A DNA stretch of 64,000 nucleotides from Rhynochetos jubatus (taxonomy: Eukaryota > Chordata > Aves > Eurypygiformes > Rhynochetidae): assembly GCA_027574665.1 (NCBI GenBank), contig CM050651.1:1303501-1367500 (forward strand), written 5' to 3'. A program made the translations under genes and the position numbers. The first letter of the stretch is position 1, and every line of letters begins with the position of its first letter. The notes under the pieces were generated by a model, which was given only the letters and a program-made list of their open reading frames with translations, was not told the origin of the DNA and searched no databases. This document shows positions 1 to 34,540 of the stretch, one piece after another.

Positions 1-21
1 TACCAAACTCACTTCCTTTAG

Positions 22-168
22 GATAAAGCTCAACCTGTCACACAAGCGAGAGCCTTTGGAAACCTGGAGTTTCATGCTACATTAGCAGCTGATCATGCAG
101 ATGCTTTTCCTCTGGTGCAACAGCCTGGTTCTGATGGCTTCAGCCTGTCATCTGCTCCACTCTTCCAG
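22..168 (+). CDS. candidate internal coding exon of an unidentified plus-strand gene (possibly FREM3)
   Basis: Only one frame stays open between a good acceptor (pyrimidine-rich, ending TTTAG at 21) and a consensus donor (CAG|gtaagc at 169). It gives 49 codons, and 147 bases keep the phase 0-0. The translation starts [17 protein letters not shown] and ends SLSSAPLFQ. Position and strand fit the 3' part of FREM3, which in mammals lies tail-to-tail with SMARCA5, but I cannot confirm the identity from the residues. A 49-codon open stretch arises by chance about one time in ten, so the splice sites and the synteny carry most of the weight. No further exon of this gene could be placed to the right. 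Confidence 0.4.
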
Positions 169-2950
169 GTAAGCTGTCCAGTGGGCATGTCACAAATTCC
201 TTCACGCTGGAAGATGACTGAGATGGAGAACATCTTGGGAGCTGTGTTAGTCAGCAGCAGCCTCAGGAAGGCATTTACTTTGTTCCTCTCCCTGGCAGTG
301 CAGGAATGATGACAGGGTTGCTTTGTAATGCCCTTCAGCCTTGCTGTTCCTGCAGGCATGCACACCCATGACAGGGAGTGGAAATCACTGCTGTAGCTTA
401 CACTGGCGGCCTTTTTACATAGAGAAAACAGGAACTTAGACTTGATTTTCTTGGAACTGGGGAAAAACAAAAGGCAATTGGTTTGTGTACGATACAAAAT
501 AAAAGAACTATGCATCCTGCTTTAAGTCAGATTAATTCCAATTACAGAAGTCTTTTAATGGTCTCCTGAAGTGGGATTCTTCTTGCCTAAATTAAAACTA
601 GCTTTTTGCTAGGTGAATGCAGCAGCCTTTCTGCATCCAAAACCACTGTGTTAGAACGTGTAGCTCACCTTACCTACTCCAGCAGTCTGCGTTAAGGAAA
701 GATCAGTCCTACTGCCAAATGCCCATTTCTGCTGCTGATGTTAATTAGACATATATTTGGCAGCAAACTTGGGACATCTGTCCGCATGGATCTGCTTGGC
801 CTTTCCAGTTTATAGTAAAGCGTGAGTGGGGGAGCTGTTCTGGTTTGCTGGGCTTTTATGGGTGTGGTGTGTTTCAAGGTGGCAGCTGGCCGAGAGTGGT
901 ACTTTCCTGCTATTTGTACGGTGCGATCAACGGAAGCTGTGCGCAGGCACAACGGCAGGAGGTCTTGACGACCACCACATCTTGTCCTCTGCTGAAGGGA
1001 GAGTGAGCAGTACAGCCTGTAAGTGTAGGAGAGCCAACCCAGAACCCCCACTCTTTGTGCCAGACATTGGTACAGATAAGAACAGGGGCACGAATATTCA
1101 GCATATTGCACTTCACCATCTGATGAAGCTGCCATCAGCCAGAGAGATGTGGTCCCAGCTGGCGCATCCCATCACAGGCCAGTTCTGGGAGCCACAAGAA
1201 GGGACTCTGGGAACAGCCTCGTACCCATTACCAGAGGCATGACAGGACTGCTGTTTCTGCTCTGTGCTGCAGCAGTAACTAATGCTCTTTGTGCTGAAGC
1301 AGAGGGTATGGTCCTGCGCTGGGAAGAGCAAAGCACCCATCAGCCACGCCAGCAACAGGGAAACCTGCTGCCACACTGCACAGCAGTGCTGACAGCTTGG
1401 AAGTGTAATCAGTTTCTTGGGTGCCTGTAGTTAACATGGCAGTTCAGCAGAGAGCAGACTCTGCACTCTGGCTCTGCCCTTGGCTGACCCCTTGGCACAG
1501 ACAATTGTTGCTCTGGTGCAAACGCTGGTTCAGTTGGTTGTAATGGGCTGCTAGTTCTGATGGGATCAATGCACCTGGTTCATGTGTGACTGACAATTCA
1601 AACCAGGGCTCCACAGATGGGAGTCAATGCTTGTTTCCTTCTTTACACCTCCTTCTTCTTTCATGTTTGGAATATGCAGCTGTGACCATGCCTCTCATGC
1701 ACCATGGAAGGCCAGTGCTCAGAAGGACGCTGGGTTTGATTACATGCACAGTATGTAGCTTTCACATACCTGGGGGTTGGGTTGGTGGTTTTTTTAAAAA
1801 CAATTATTGCCAGGGAAGGAAAGAGGTAGTAGTGTTAGAACAGAAGCTTAGTAGTAGATGATTGTGTTCTTTTCAATGGGTGATACCAACAATTTATAGT
1901 CTCAGATTTTAACAGGACCTCGGACACATGGTCAGGAGACTCCCACAGGTAAGGCTGTTTTTCTAGTGTGGCTTTACAAAAGAGCTCTAATTCTCACTTA
2001 CCACATGTAATGGCAATTACAATGTGAATGCTCAGGTGCTGCATTAAGCACTTTCGAAGGTCCTTAAAGGGATTCTAGTACCTCGGATCAATACCAGCGA
2101 CTGCTTTCCGACATCATTGCCTGTCTTCCTTTGCTTGCTCCAGCATTATTATAGCATCAATATACAGGCCAGTGCTGCTAAAAGGTAGCTTATCTTGCCA
2201 GATGTCACCCCAGAAATAGCTTGTATCCTCTAGTGCGCATACTTTGTGTTTTACTTGAAAGAAAATGGATTTTCTGTAACTAGTAGGATGCCATTTGGGA
2301 GTTCAGCACAAATGCTAGCTCACTCTTTATTAAGTAAATAATAGGCACTGGGAAGCACGTGATTTCCTCTCAGTCATTATACACCAGGTACGTGAAGGAC
2401 GAGGGAAACACTGGTGTGTGGTACAGTGTGACCAGCTGGGATTGCCAGACCAGTAGAACCTGACACAGCTCCAGCTCTCTGCACAGCCATCCAGTATCCC
2501 TCCTCTTACCCCAGCTGCTGGAGAGCAGCAGGTTGTTCATGCTGTTATGTTTTCCATTCTGACCTGTTGCTGCTGGCCTGTAAAACAATTCTGCCCTTCT
2601 CAGGCCAGTCGAGTGAAGTACACCTTGGCCCGACTGACTGACTGCGCTTGCTCCTGGCACAGGTTTCCAGCCAAAACTCATCATTTTGCCCCACGCTGTA
2701 TGTACCCTGATTGTTAGATCTTGAGGTAAACACCTGTGCTTCCTGCTAGTGTCAAAGAACTGAGTATGTTTGTGCTGTAACGTTCCGTAAAGGTAAGACC
2801 CACAGCACCTCCAGAAATGGCGGTGTGCCTTGTCACTGGAAAACACAGTGCCATGGCTCACAACAGAAAAAGTGTTCACAACACCCTGAGAGGGCAAAAA
2901 ACAAACAGGATTCAGGTGGGAACATGAATGAAAAGTCACATGAAGCCTTC
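169..2950. other. gap between convergent genes, no confident gene
   Basis: This 2.8-kb stretch is moderately GC-rich. It has scattered open frames on both strands (for example 692-1242 and 2370-2939), but none shows a recognisable domain or convincing flanking splice sites. If the exon at 22-168 is real, the last exons or the 3' untranslated region of that gene should lie here. A second minus-strand AATAAA (TTTATT on plus) at 2326-2331 is a possible distal SMARCA5 poly(A) signal. Confidence 0.5.
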
Positions 2951-2952
2951 TT

Positions 2953-2958
2953 AATAAA
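2953..2958 (+). terminator. plus-strand AATAAA poly(A) signal candidate
   Basis: This is a perfect AATAAA on the plus strand, 9 bases from an AATAAA on the minus strand. It could serve the plus-strand gene suspected at the left edge. Without transcript data it remains a motif match. Confidence 0.25.
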
Positions 2959-2967
2959 TGAAGCCTA

Positions 2968-2973
2968 TTTATT
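2968..2973 (-). terminator. SMARCA5: SMARCA5 poly(A) signal candidate
   Basis: TTTATT on plus reads AATAAA on minus, about 210 bases after the SMARCA5 stop codon. It is the first canonical hexamer downstream of the coding region, so cleavage would fall at roughly 2940-2955. Distal sites such as 2326-2331 may also be used. Confidence 0.5.
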
Positions 2974-3182
2974 ACTTCAAGTGTTAATGGTAAAAAAAAC
3001 TCAGCACAGCTGTTGCATTTAAAAAAGTGAAACTACATTAAGTACTATGTTTCTAGTTCAGTAAACAGATGAACCCGATGTCCTTTAATGACATAATAGT
3101 TGAGCATTATACAGTACATCTTATGAAGACCCGTAAATTAAAGAACTAGTTTTTAAATTTAGTGATTACAAAACTTGTGCTT

Positions 3183-24858
<21,676 letters not shown>

Positions 24859-25031
24859 GATCCTCCCCCGCAGACAATGCTCCGCTGGGCCCGGCTGGCT
24901 GCTCGCAGGTGAAGGGGGCGGGCCGCCCAGCTGAGGGGGACTGGGGGAAAGCGGCGCGCTGAGGCCGGTACGCTGCCGCCCCGGCTTTCCCGGCGGGCGC
25001 CCGCCAACCAGGAACCGAGCCGGCTGCCTGC

Positions 25032-25041
25032 TCTCGCGAGA
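25032..25041. promoter_or_regulatory. SMARCA5: palindromic TCTCGCGAGA element
   Basis: A perfect TCTCGCGAGA palindrome, extended to CTCTCGCGAGAG, lies about 175 bp upstream of the SMARCA5 ATG. This motif is a known activator of CpG-island promoters and is symmetrical, so it can act in both directions. Confidence 0.7.
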
Positions 25042-25141
25042 GCCCAACGGCCGGCGCGCGGCACGGCGGGCGCGAGCGCACTTGCACGAGCCTCCGCCTC
25101 AACCGTGAGTGGAGGCGCTCTCGCGCCGCCCGCCACCGCCT

Positions 25142-25148
25142 CCGGAAG
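25142..25148 (+). promoter_or_regulatory. SMARCA5: ETS-type site CCGGAAG
   Basis: A core CCGGAAG at the upstream edge of the island fits GABP/ETS factors, which often bind housekeeping promoters. It lies 15 bp from a CRE palindrome. Confidence 0.5.
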
Positions 25149-25162
25149 AATAGGGGGCGCTG

Positions 25163-25170
25163 TGACGTCA
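25163..25170. promoter_or_regulatory. SMARCA5: full CRE palindrome TGACGTCA
   Basis: A perfect TGACGTCA in the CpG island about 310 bp upstream of the ATG is the consensus for CREB/ATF dimers. It contains a CpG, so binding would be methylation-sensitive. Confidence 0.65.
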
Positions 25171-25250
25171 CTGCCCCCCCTTCCCCCCGCCCTGTGCGCG
25201 TAACGGCCAGCGATGGGCGGGGCCTGGCTGGGTGGCTCGGGGCTTCTGCG

Positions 25251-28200
25251 GGCAGTGAACCCTAAGGCTGTCAGGGTTCAGCTTCTGAGGATGCGAAGGG
25301 AGACAGAGCCGGGGCTGGGGCTGTGTTCCTGGGCCGGGCCGGCTGCAGGCCCCGACAGCCTCACCCCTCCTGGCACCTGTAGTGGCTTGCTGGAGCAGCA
25401 GGGTTGTGGAATTACGCAGGTGACCAGAGTGGGGTTTAAGTAACATTACTAACAAGACAACTTTGCTGAAAATTGCTCAGGTTACTGCATAGGATCCACG
25501 CTGCGGCTTTTAATCGTTAAAAGCAAGAGATAGGCTGAAGTTAACATCTCAACACCACTATCCCGACAAGGTCATGAAGGCTTGATACTAAAATGTAACT
25601 GGTATCGTCATGGTCTGGCTCTTCAAAATAAAATGCAAGGAGGACACCGGTGCTATGAAAGAGCTGGTCTGCATAAACACTAGTGCTTTTTCAGATCTGC
25701 TTAGCAGAACTTGAGCAGGAAAGCTTGAATTCACCAAAAACTCTGCCAGAGCTAAGCACCCAAGTCCCCTCACTGAACCCACTCAAAGGAGCCAAACAGT
25801 CTGTACGTAGAGAAAGAGGGTTTTACAGACCAACTGAATAAAACCTAGCAGGTGCTTCTGGCTTGAAGCAGTCAGGGGGTGCAGAGCCCAGCCGCCGTAG
25901 GTCAGAGCTGAGCACATTTTCCTAGAATAAGATTCCTCAAACTAATAACAAATTTGCTGACATAATTTTCCTGCTGCTTGCTGTCGTCTCATCGCAGATG
26001 AGAATCCAGTCCCTGAGTTTTCCTGAAGGTGCTTCTCCATGTTCAGGGAGACAGCTTTAACTTTTAAATATATACAGCAGCAGCTGATACTAAACTGTAC
26101 TGATTTAGCCACCTGTACTACTCCAGCAGTCTTGTATCCAGTTTTAATCTGCTCTGCCTCAGCTTCTGCCCCCTTTCCTCTTCCAGAGTTGTTTAACTGC
26201 CAAACTCACCACACAATGCCTGAGGCCATATGGGAACGTTTAGGCTGTAGAGCCTCCAAGAACGGGGCGGGGGGGCACCACCACATGGATAAGGTGAGAG
26301 AAGTTAGCAAAGGGAGAACAGCACCACCTCCGTCCAAATCTCACTGATCCTTGGCCATCCAGGCAAGCCACCCTAGCGCAGCACCACGTCAGTGTGTGGT
26401 GTTATTAGTATGCCTGGTATCAGAAAAGATTAACGTGGTATCATTCATCACTACTTCAAAATCGTTTCTCTTCCAGGCTGCTGCTTTAGCTTCTCCATTT
26501 CCCTTACTTCAGAGAAACTCTGCCTTTACCATAGCAATAGAATAATTTTTGCTTAGATTTCAAAGTTAATATGCAAGAAAATACCAGCCCCGAAGAATTC
26601 ATTCACAAAAGGTGAAACATTATCAAAAATGTTCCTGGGCCAAACCTTAATTCCACAATAGAAACAGGATTGGGTTTTTTTCTCTCTCTACATCAGAGGA
26701 AGGGAAATAAAACCCAATAGTTTTGCAGTTGTATACAACCAGCAATATCATGTAAGTGGTTTTTGATAACCCTAACAGGATAGCAATGAAATAGTTTTAT
26801 AGAACCAAATGCTTCTGAATAGATGATTTACCTTCTCAGAAATCACAACTCTAATCCATCCATTATTTCATTATCCAGTATTACTCACTTGAGGTTGCCA
26901 TGGACCCTGTATCACACTGTAGGAGAGCAGTATCACCAGGAGTCAACTCCTACATCACAATTTCGGACACGCTGTTTTCAAGTGAAGAGAATCATGTTGT
27001 GAAACAGCAGGAAGAGTTACCAAAATCTCTGCCATGCTCAGAGGAAAAGGCTCAACTAAAGGCAAAAATAAAGCGAACCATTAGACTTCTAACGAGTATA
27101 GAGGGCAGGCATCATAATTAAAAAGACCAAAAAAAACCCCTCTTGTCAAAGCAGAAAGTAAGACTAAAGATTCTAAATTTCTTAAAGTCCTAAAAGCAGA
27201 GCAGAAGCCTACACCAAAAAAACCCTCAAAGACTTACTCAAAAAAAACCCCAAAAAACTTTCCAAGTTAACATGAAGATGTTCATGAACACACAAAGCTG
27301 TTACAGTCTATACAGATCCCAAGTATGGAGACCTTAAATTAAAAGCAACCAGCAGCATGAAGCAGCTCATGACAGGGGTTGCTAATGTGCTAAACACCAA
27401 CATATGGTCAAATACACAATAAGGCAAAAAATTCTCCCTCTGCCAGTACAGAATTGAAGAGACTACTAATCATGAACAGGCTTATGAAGTTAGTGAAGCA
27501 CAGTGTAATTACAGATTTTTGTCAAATCTCTCAGGCAACATGTCTTTCAATTTTGTTGCTCAGTTGTGTAATCATAACTTTAATATTCTTTAGATGACTT
27601 CTTGTTAAACAAGAAATTGAAACACCACAAGAGCAGCTCTAAGTGCTACTATTAGCTGTGCAGCAATTATGCTAATAGGCATCAACACCGTAAATCTTCC
27701 CAACATTTGGGAAATGAAAGGAATGAAAGGAATGAAAGAGTTGTTTGTGGTGCACCATGAGACACATGGCAGTCATTTGGATTCAAGAAGGTAGGAGAGG
27801 GGAGAGCTGCCTGGTTTGTATTTGGATCTTAAGCAGCTTTGTTGTTGTCTCATCAAGTTTAGTTAAAAATGCAAAAGTAAAACACTGCACCACTGACATA
27901 AGAGACTGCCAGTTTTTCTAGCCCCTCACAACACTGATGTTGAGCTGGACTATCCCATCCAAAGCTACTTATGATTAGGCCTACTTCAAAGCCATCGCTT
28001 TTCTGTCACCATCATTTTTATACCAGTCTCAGATTAATGGTGCTGCAGGCAACAGGTGATATATATACACACAAAACCAGCAGTCAAACCAGGCATGATA
28101 TTCATGCTATGTTTGTTTAAAAAAACCCCAAACCTCTCTGCCCAACAAAGGTACAGTTTCATTATAACTGATAATGCATCAATTTTCACTGTAAAAAACC

Positions 28201-31200
28201 CCCAAACCACCCCCAACACCAGAAATCTCAACACGTGCAAAATAATTATACACTAATTTCAGTGGATTCCTTAACGCAATAGAAACAATGTGTTAGAGTC
28301 TACCACATGGAAGTGTATAAATTTCTATCTACGTGCTCTTTATATTTTGAGTAGTGTGAAGAGGACATCGAAGTTGTTCAAATGCCAGTGGAAACATCCT
28401 AGCAAAATGAACGTTTCATACAAGATAAACAGCACTGAGTTAATCTACAGTGCTTATACAAACCAATGAACATATGTAAGCCTATTATGTTTTAGGTCTA
28501 CCTTCAAAAAGCACACTAAAAATTGGTGACAGGTGAAAACCAGAAATCTTTCAAATTTGGTAACAGCGACACACCCACACAGCACGTTCAGTGCTGCTTG
28601 TGTCCAGTTTAAAACAAGCCCTTTGATCCATAAAACCTACCCATGCAAAAAACTAACCTTATATAGTGTCAGCTGCTGATACTTGTTACAGAAAGCTTCA
28701 AAGAATGGAGATTCTGTAGCAAGCAGCACTCTCACAACAGAAACCCCAAATAAATAAAATGCTTTTAGGTTTTATTTGCATGCTGTTGTGACTGAAAAGG
28801 CTCAATCAAGATGCAAAATATATGTTGTTGAGGGTTTTTTGTTTGTTTTTTAAATATGTAAAATAGATTTTTATCTCTAATACAAACACACTCTTCATTA
28901 CACAGATCCTTCCCTTTACAAAACTCTAGAGTCTCCTCCCTCTCAGTGGTGAGGTTCTTCCCTGACCTTGTTTCCTCGCACCCATGAAGTTCACTTCTCA
29001 CCATGTGGTGTGGCAACCACAGCGAGACAAGGGAAGCAGAGAGGCTCCCTTGCAGAAGTCACTCCCTCTGTCTACTGGCACTGCAGTTAGCCACCTGACT
29101 TCCTCCTGGGGCTGTCATTCTTGGAGCAAAAATGGATTTTAAGAAGTTAGATATAAATCTGGACTTCACTGAAAGATAGGGATAAATCTGCAAGAGTTTT
29201 CTTAAGCAAGATTTATTACTTCAATTTTTCTGTTTAAATTAAACCTGCAAGTTTATTCCTGAAAGTAATGGTTCTAGTGGGATTCTGACAGATAGTGTGC
29301 CCAGAACTTCCGACAGCTTCAGAGAAGCATCTGACCATGAGGGAATCAGCCAGGCAAAGTTATTTTAGCATTCCTAAGCAGAAAGCCCCAGCCAACAGCA
29401 CTGACGGTGCTCAGAAGCGATGCTCTCTGAAGGGAAAAGGTCCACACGGCTGCAGTTTACCTGCAGTCAGACCTATAAACAGAAGAAACTAAATAAAGAT
29501 GCACAGCTGAAATCAGGGTCTCTTTTTGGAGGGATTTCTGAGTGGTTATTTTCTGTTACTTTGATTTTGATTTTTTTTACAGCAGAATTTCTTCCCATTT
29601 ACAGAACAGTAACTATTTGTTTAAAGTTTCAATCTTTCTACACAATGCACCTACTAGAAGAAAAACTCAAGAAAGATCTTTGAACTATCAACTGGAAACT
29701 TATTCCTGAACTTTTATGCAAGTACACCTTCACAAAAACAGGTTGAAATTACTAATGAATTTGTGTGGCCAGTCACACACCATGAAATGCAGTATCACAA
29801 AAACTAGGTCCAGAATAAGCTTGCACAAAACCATCTCACAGTTCAAGACCAGACCTGATCATTAATCAGCACCTCTTCAGCTTCTTCCTAAAGTCTCCTG
29901 CAGTGACTATATCCCAGGTAAAGTTTACCTAAATAAAATGAGATTATTTTGAAAAAGTTCTTAGACCTTCAGTTACATAAACAGGATAGACCAGTGCCTT
30001 GAATCTTGAAATCTGCTCCTTAGAAGAGCATTCAATGGATTTGTGTGCCTGGGAACCTTGCAACCCTGTTACACCTGGTGCTGTTTAAAAATGCTGCTCC
30101 ATGCCTAACTACGTATTACGGAGCCTAACTCTGAGCACCCTTTCTTTCAAGATTTTGGTCTCTACTGTCTGTAATTTTTTTTACAGTAACTAGATATGGA
30201 CACATGATTTATATGTATTACTTTGAAGGAATACATATTACTTCAGAGTAATAAATATAAATCAAATTCTGCCCTCCGCAGAGTGTTGAATTTCATGCAA
30301 TTAACTCCAGACTCAAACTGAGGTACTCCAGCAGGCCTGTCTAACGCATCTCCAAAACTCCCAGGCCAGCATCCTTCACCACTAACAGGTAAGGAAAAAA
30401 AATCCTAAGCAAACATTTAATCTGGACAGATTACAATTGTATAAAACCACCGCACAAGTGCATAGAAACAAGTAGTGATTCCTTCCTTTAAAGTATTCCC
30501 TGAAAACAGCATAAAAATATGAAAACTTATATAATTTAAATTCAGGAAAAATAAGGCATAATTATACTTTCCTCCTACTCTAGTCCACTAATTAAAAAGA
30601 TGCATCTGTATTTGCTCAAATTCAGTACCAATGATCAGCTTCCCAGGTACCAACGTATTTTCTGTAAACAGGGTTTTACAATAGAAATCTATACTTTACC
30701 TGTATCTTTAAGTGTTGTTCCTTGGGCATCTAGTGGCACTGTGAGATTACACAGCTAGCCACTGGCTAGTTAGAACTAGTTCAAGAACAGTTCAAGTCCC
30801 CTGCAATGTCTACAGCTAAACTTGAAGAAAATATTGAGATGTCCTACTGTAAGCCTTGTATTATTACAAAGCATTTTAATACTTAGAAATGCTTGGTCGG
30901 TTCTAAAAGTAACACTTAGCCTGGTTCTACTTTGTATTGCACCTTTTAAATATCTTCAGAAGATAAGATTTCCACACCCTTTCCCAAAGTGCAGTCAAGT
31001 TGTCTGGGTACCCTGTGCAAGCCCCACATACCCACCTTAGCATCCAGCACCAGTCAAAAAGAACCTCAAACAGCATTTAATAAAACCTTGTTATAATAGC
31101 AGGACTGGCCTTTTCCAAAATTGATGTGACACACATTTTCTTGTTGTTTCACTGCAGATATAACTTACCAGGAAAAAGCCTGGCAGCCATGATGGATCCT

Positions 31201-34200
31201 GTAAGATCTTCAAGAGTGAATCACAATGATTACTACAAATGCTGATTTTACAACTGCAATAAAATATCAAGAATCTCCATTTTAACAACTTTGTATTTTA
31301 TGTTCTAAACTGTATGGGATTTTTTCCTATTCCATTTTACCACAGTAAAACAAAATATTTCAAAATTAACAAGTTTTTCTAACATTTACTTTGTGTCCTT
31401 AAACACAGAAGTAAAAGGCATTGGCCCATGCCTTGTGGTTTAGAAACTGAAAAATATTTCTACTGGCTTACTAAATCTGGCACCGCAGCAAGATATTTAT
31501 TTTGCACATTGGTTTTACCAAAATGTTTGGGGTTTCTAAAGTTAAGCTGTACACTTCAGCTAACTTGTTACAGAAAAGCTGAAGAAAGCACATACTGTCC
31601 CTTTCAAATAAAACATGGCAACTTTCTTTTAAAGACCACCTAAAAAGAAAAACACTGGCAAGGTAACAGTCTAACTCTGTTTATCTAACAAGATAGCAAA
31701 AGCCTTTCAACTGGTCACCCATCCAACACATACTATTCTTCTACTTTTGCTACTGAAAATTAACATGAAGGATGCTGAACCATAAAAATATACTGGGAAA
31801 CCTTTAATGTCCCAGACCTTGTTCATAACTATCCCAGGCACCTTTTCTTTTTGCCTCACTCTGCACCTTACCAGGTTGAGACCTACTCCCAAACTGCCTG
31901 TTCATTTAAAACAGAAAAGCCAAACAAAAACCTCACAACTCTGTATTTGGTCCATCTACACCCAATCAACACAATGTTTTTGTGGAACATTTATTACACT
32001 AATTGCTGGACAAGCACTTTTTATTGTGGTCATGGACCACACTAGTATTCCTGTGTAATAAGACAGACAAGAAAGCAGTGTTTGATGCAATATAGAAACT
32101 AAGAGCAGATGCAAGAAATATGGAGGATAGTCTTCAAATTCAAGTTCACCTGGGGACAGTGGTCAGCTTCTTTAGAACTATGGGTATAAAACAGCCAAAC
32201 AGATTAACTCATATTATTGCCTTCTAGAATTGCATGCTGATAATGTATGACAACACTTTTTTATTGACCAAATAAATATCCTTTGATTTTTCATGACACA
32301 AACCTCTATAGTAAAAGAGGAAATGGAATGTTTGTCTAGGGCTGCAAAGTTTCCAAAGTAGTTCTGCAAGACTAGTATACATATTGATAAAAACCGACTG
32401 CTGCTGTCAGTAATAGCTAAGCTTAAATTTCATTGTGATAAAAATGTTGCTTAGCTCATAGCGCAATGTGAAAGGTACAGAGCTGCCCATCACTCATTTA
32501 GCTACATGAAGCAGTGAATTCTAAATTACTTAATTAAAACCAGCAAGATTATAATTTGTCTGTACACCCTATGCATGGCACTATGTCACTAGTGCCATGT
32601 GTGGATTGTTAATATTTTTTTACATAAATAAAAATCTCAGTAAAAAAGACTAATGATCACATTTTTATCTTTTCACCTTTTTCAAAGCCACTTTACAAAT
32701 TTTCATCAAGACAGAATAGCTGTGTTTGCACCTGCACTTCATGAGGTAGTAGTGATTATGTCACAGTGTGTAGAAGGGTGGCCACGAGTACTTCCCAGGT
32801 AACACGTTGTTCGGATTACTGTATAAAGTGATACCAAACTATCTTTAGAGTCAATCTTAGTGCAGAAGGCACTAGGTTTTCCTTTTTGGATTTGGTGACA
32901 AGACTTGGTGTATTTATAAAAGACCTATTACACACATGTATTTGCAGCTTAAAATGACTCTTGTTTACAACACACACAGCAACAAAAACTATATCCACAA
33001 CTGGTAACATACTGTTATAGTGAAACAAGAACTTACCTGTTTGAAAACACTTGACAAATGACAGTCATAAACCACTACTGCACTGATATTTACTGGAGGT
33101 TCCACCAGCACCCATCCCTCTAACTAGTTTCTTCACAAAGCCAGTAACTGAAAGATACACAAGGCTAACCTTAGTCTAGCTTTCTTTCTACCACCTACAT
33201 TTTTAGGAATCATATTTTCAATTTAATATTCACATCCTTAGACTATCCACAAGCTCAGACATACCTGCAGCATGAAGCCCTGCTTTAGCTCTATAAGTGA
33301 AAATGAGATGGATCATCCAGAGTTAGTATCGTGGCTCTGATTCCGAACATACTTCGGACAACAGATAAGTAGAGAAAATGTATTACTGGAATTAGGGAGA
33401 GAAAACTGCTTAGAAATCTAATTAAAAATAAATTTTAGACTATTACTTAAAAAGCATTATACTGCCTGTGCAGGCTGAAAACTGCTGTTTTCCTTAACAA
33501 AAGAAAGGGGAAAAGCCTAGAAATTAATACCAGTTTCTCAATCATAGTAACAATTAACATTGCAAACGCTACCAAAGGTAAAACAAAGAATAAGCGTGAC
33601 CTGTAAACCAAGAACCAGTATCAGCAAACTTAGAGCAAAACCAACTTGTATCACTAGCTCAACAAGAGAGGTCAGCCTGGGAAACTGATTCTCTTAGGGA
33701 TTTATACTTCACTATCAGAGATGCTGACAACATCTGAAAAAATAGTATAGGTATCTAAATAGAAGTATCGGTGCTTGACTATAAAATCTCGAAGAGTTTT
33801 AAAAGTAATACACAGTTGTGTAGTTGCTAAATGCTTTGAGAACAGCTGGGTTAGGGATAGGTAAAAGATGAGCATCTCTTCCAAACCTTCTCCTTCATAT
33901 TCTCCCATATATTGAAAGAATAAAGAAACATGAGTTTGAAATATTCCATGATGATCTTACTCCTTGGGTGTACATGAGTGCAGGAGTCACAGCATGGATT
34001 CTTCTCCCCAGTGGCAAGCACTGAAATAACATGTAGGACAAACAGCAAAGTAATTATCTAAGCACACCCGCTAACGAACGAAGACATGCTGCTGGCATTG
34101 CACTGATAAAATGCTTAAAGCCAGTGTCCTAAAACAAAACTAGCACTATATTGGGTACCAAATACTCACCAGGCCTAGGGGTGCTTCAACTGTCACATCA

Positions 34201-34540
34201 GTGAAGAAGAGTTTATTATTGGATAGGAAGACCATCAAAGCAAAGTTGAGCTATAGTTCCAGAATCTTTATGGCCTGGAGCTGCTTTTGATTGAGTCACC
34301 AAGGTCTGCTGGCTCCCAGAAGACTGGCAATTCAGATTATTTAGCTGCTTGGTGCAGAGTTTTAAATCAGAGATTGGAAAATTGTTTGGAAAATTGTTTT
34401 AGCTGTACATTTTTTGAGAGGTACTAAGAGGTAATCTACAGTTCTGAAAAAGTGTGGTTGGTACTTGGGCACCTGTGCAGATGCATTAACATCGGTCTGT
34501 TGTTACACAGGACAGAGTTTACACATCAAAACTGAACAAC
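25251..34540. other. intergenic DNA between SMARCA5 and GAB1, no gene found
   Basis: About 9 kb of mostly AT-rich DNA with many A- and T-runs. I see no coding exon, CR1 copy or RNA gene. A small three-unit repeat of GAATGAAAG lies at 27712-27738. Several TTTATT hexamers (minus-strand AATAAA), near 29212, 31493, 31986 and 34212, could end a long GAB1 3' untranslated region, so the left limit of GAB1 is uncertain. Confidence 0.5.
27712..27738. repeat. three-unit 9-bp tandem repeat
   Basis: Three consecutive copies of GAATGAAAG, the first with one change (GAAATGAAAG), in intergenic DNA. Too short to suggest a function. Confidence 0.7.

Larger units (their letters stand above)
2950..3182 (-). 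other. SMARCA5: SMARCA5 3' untranslated region (minimal estimate)
   Basis: This is the sequence between the TGA at 3183-3185 and the first AATAAA. It is AT-rich with no open frame. The 3' boundary is inferred from the poly(A) hexamer and may extend further left. Confidence 0.45.

Noticed and set aside
692..1242. Overlapping open frames on both strands in the left gap
   Set aside because: They overlap in opposite directions, lack domains and convincing splice sites, and none continues the candidate exon at 22-168 in a supportable way.
2370..2939. 189-codon open frame on minus just past the SMARCA5 poly(A) signal
   Set aside because: No recognisable domain and a composition like that of random translation. 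In 64 kb on six frames, one such length is expected roughly by chance.
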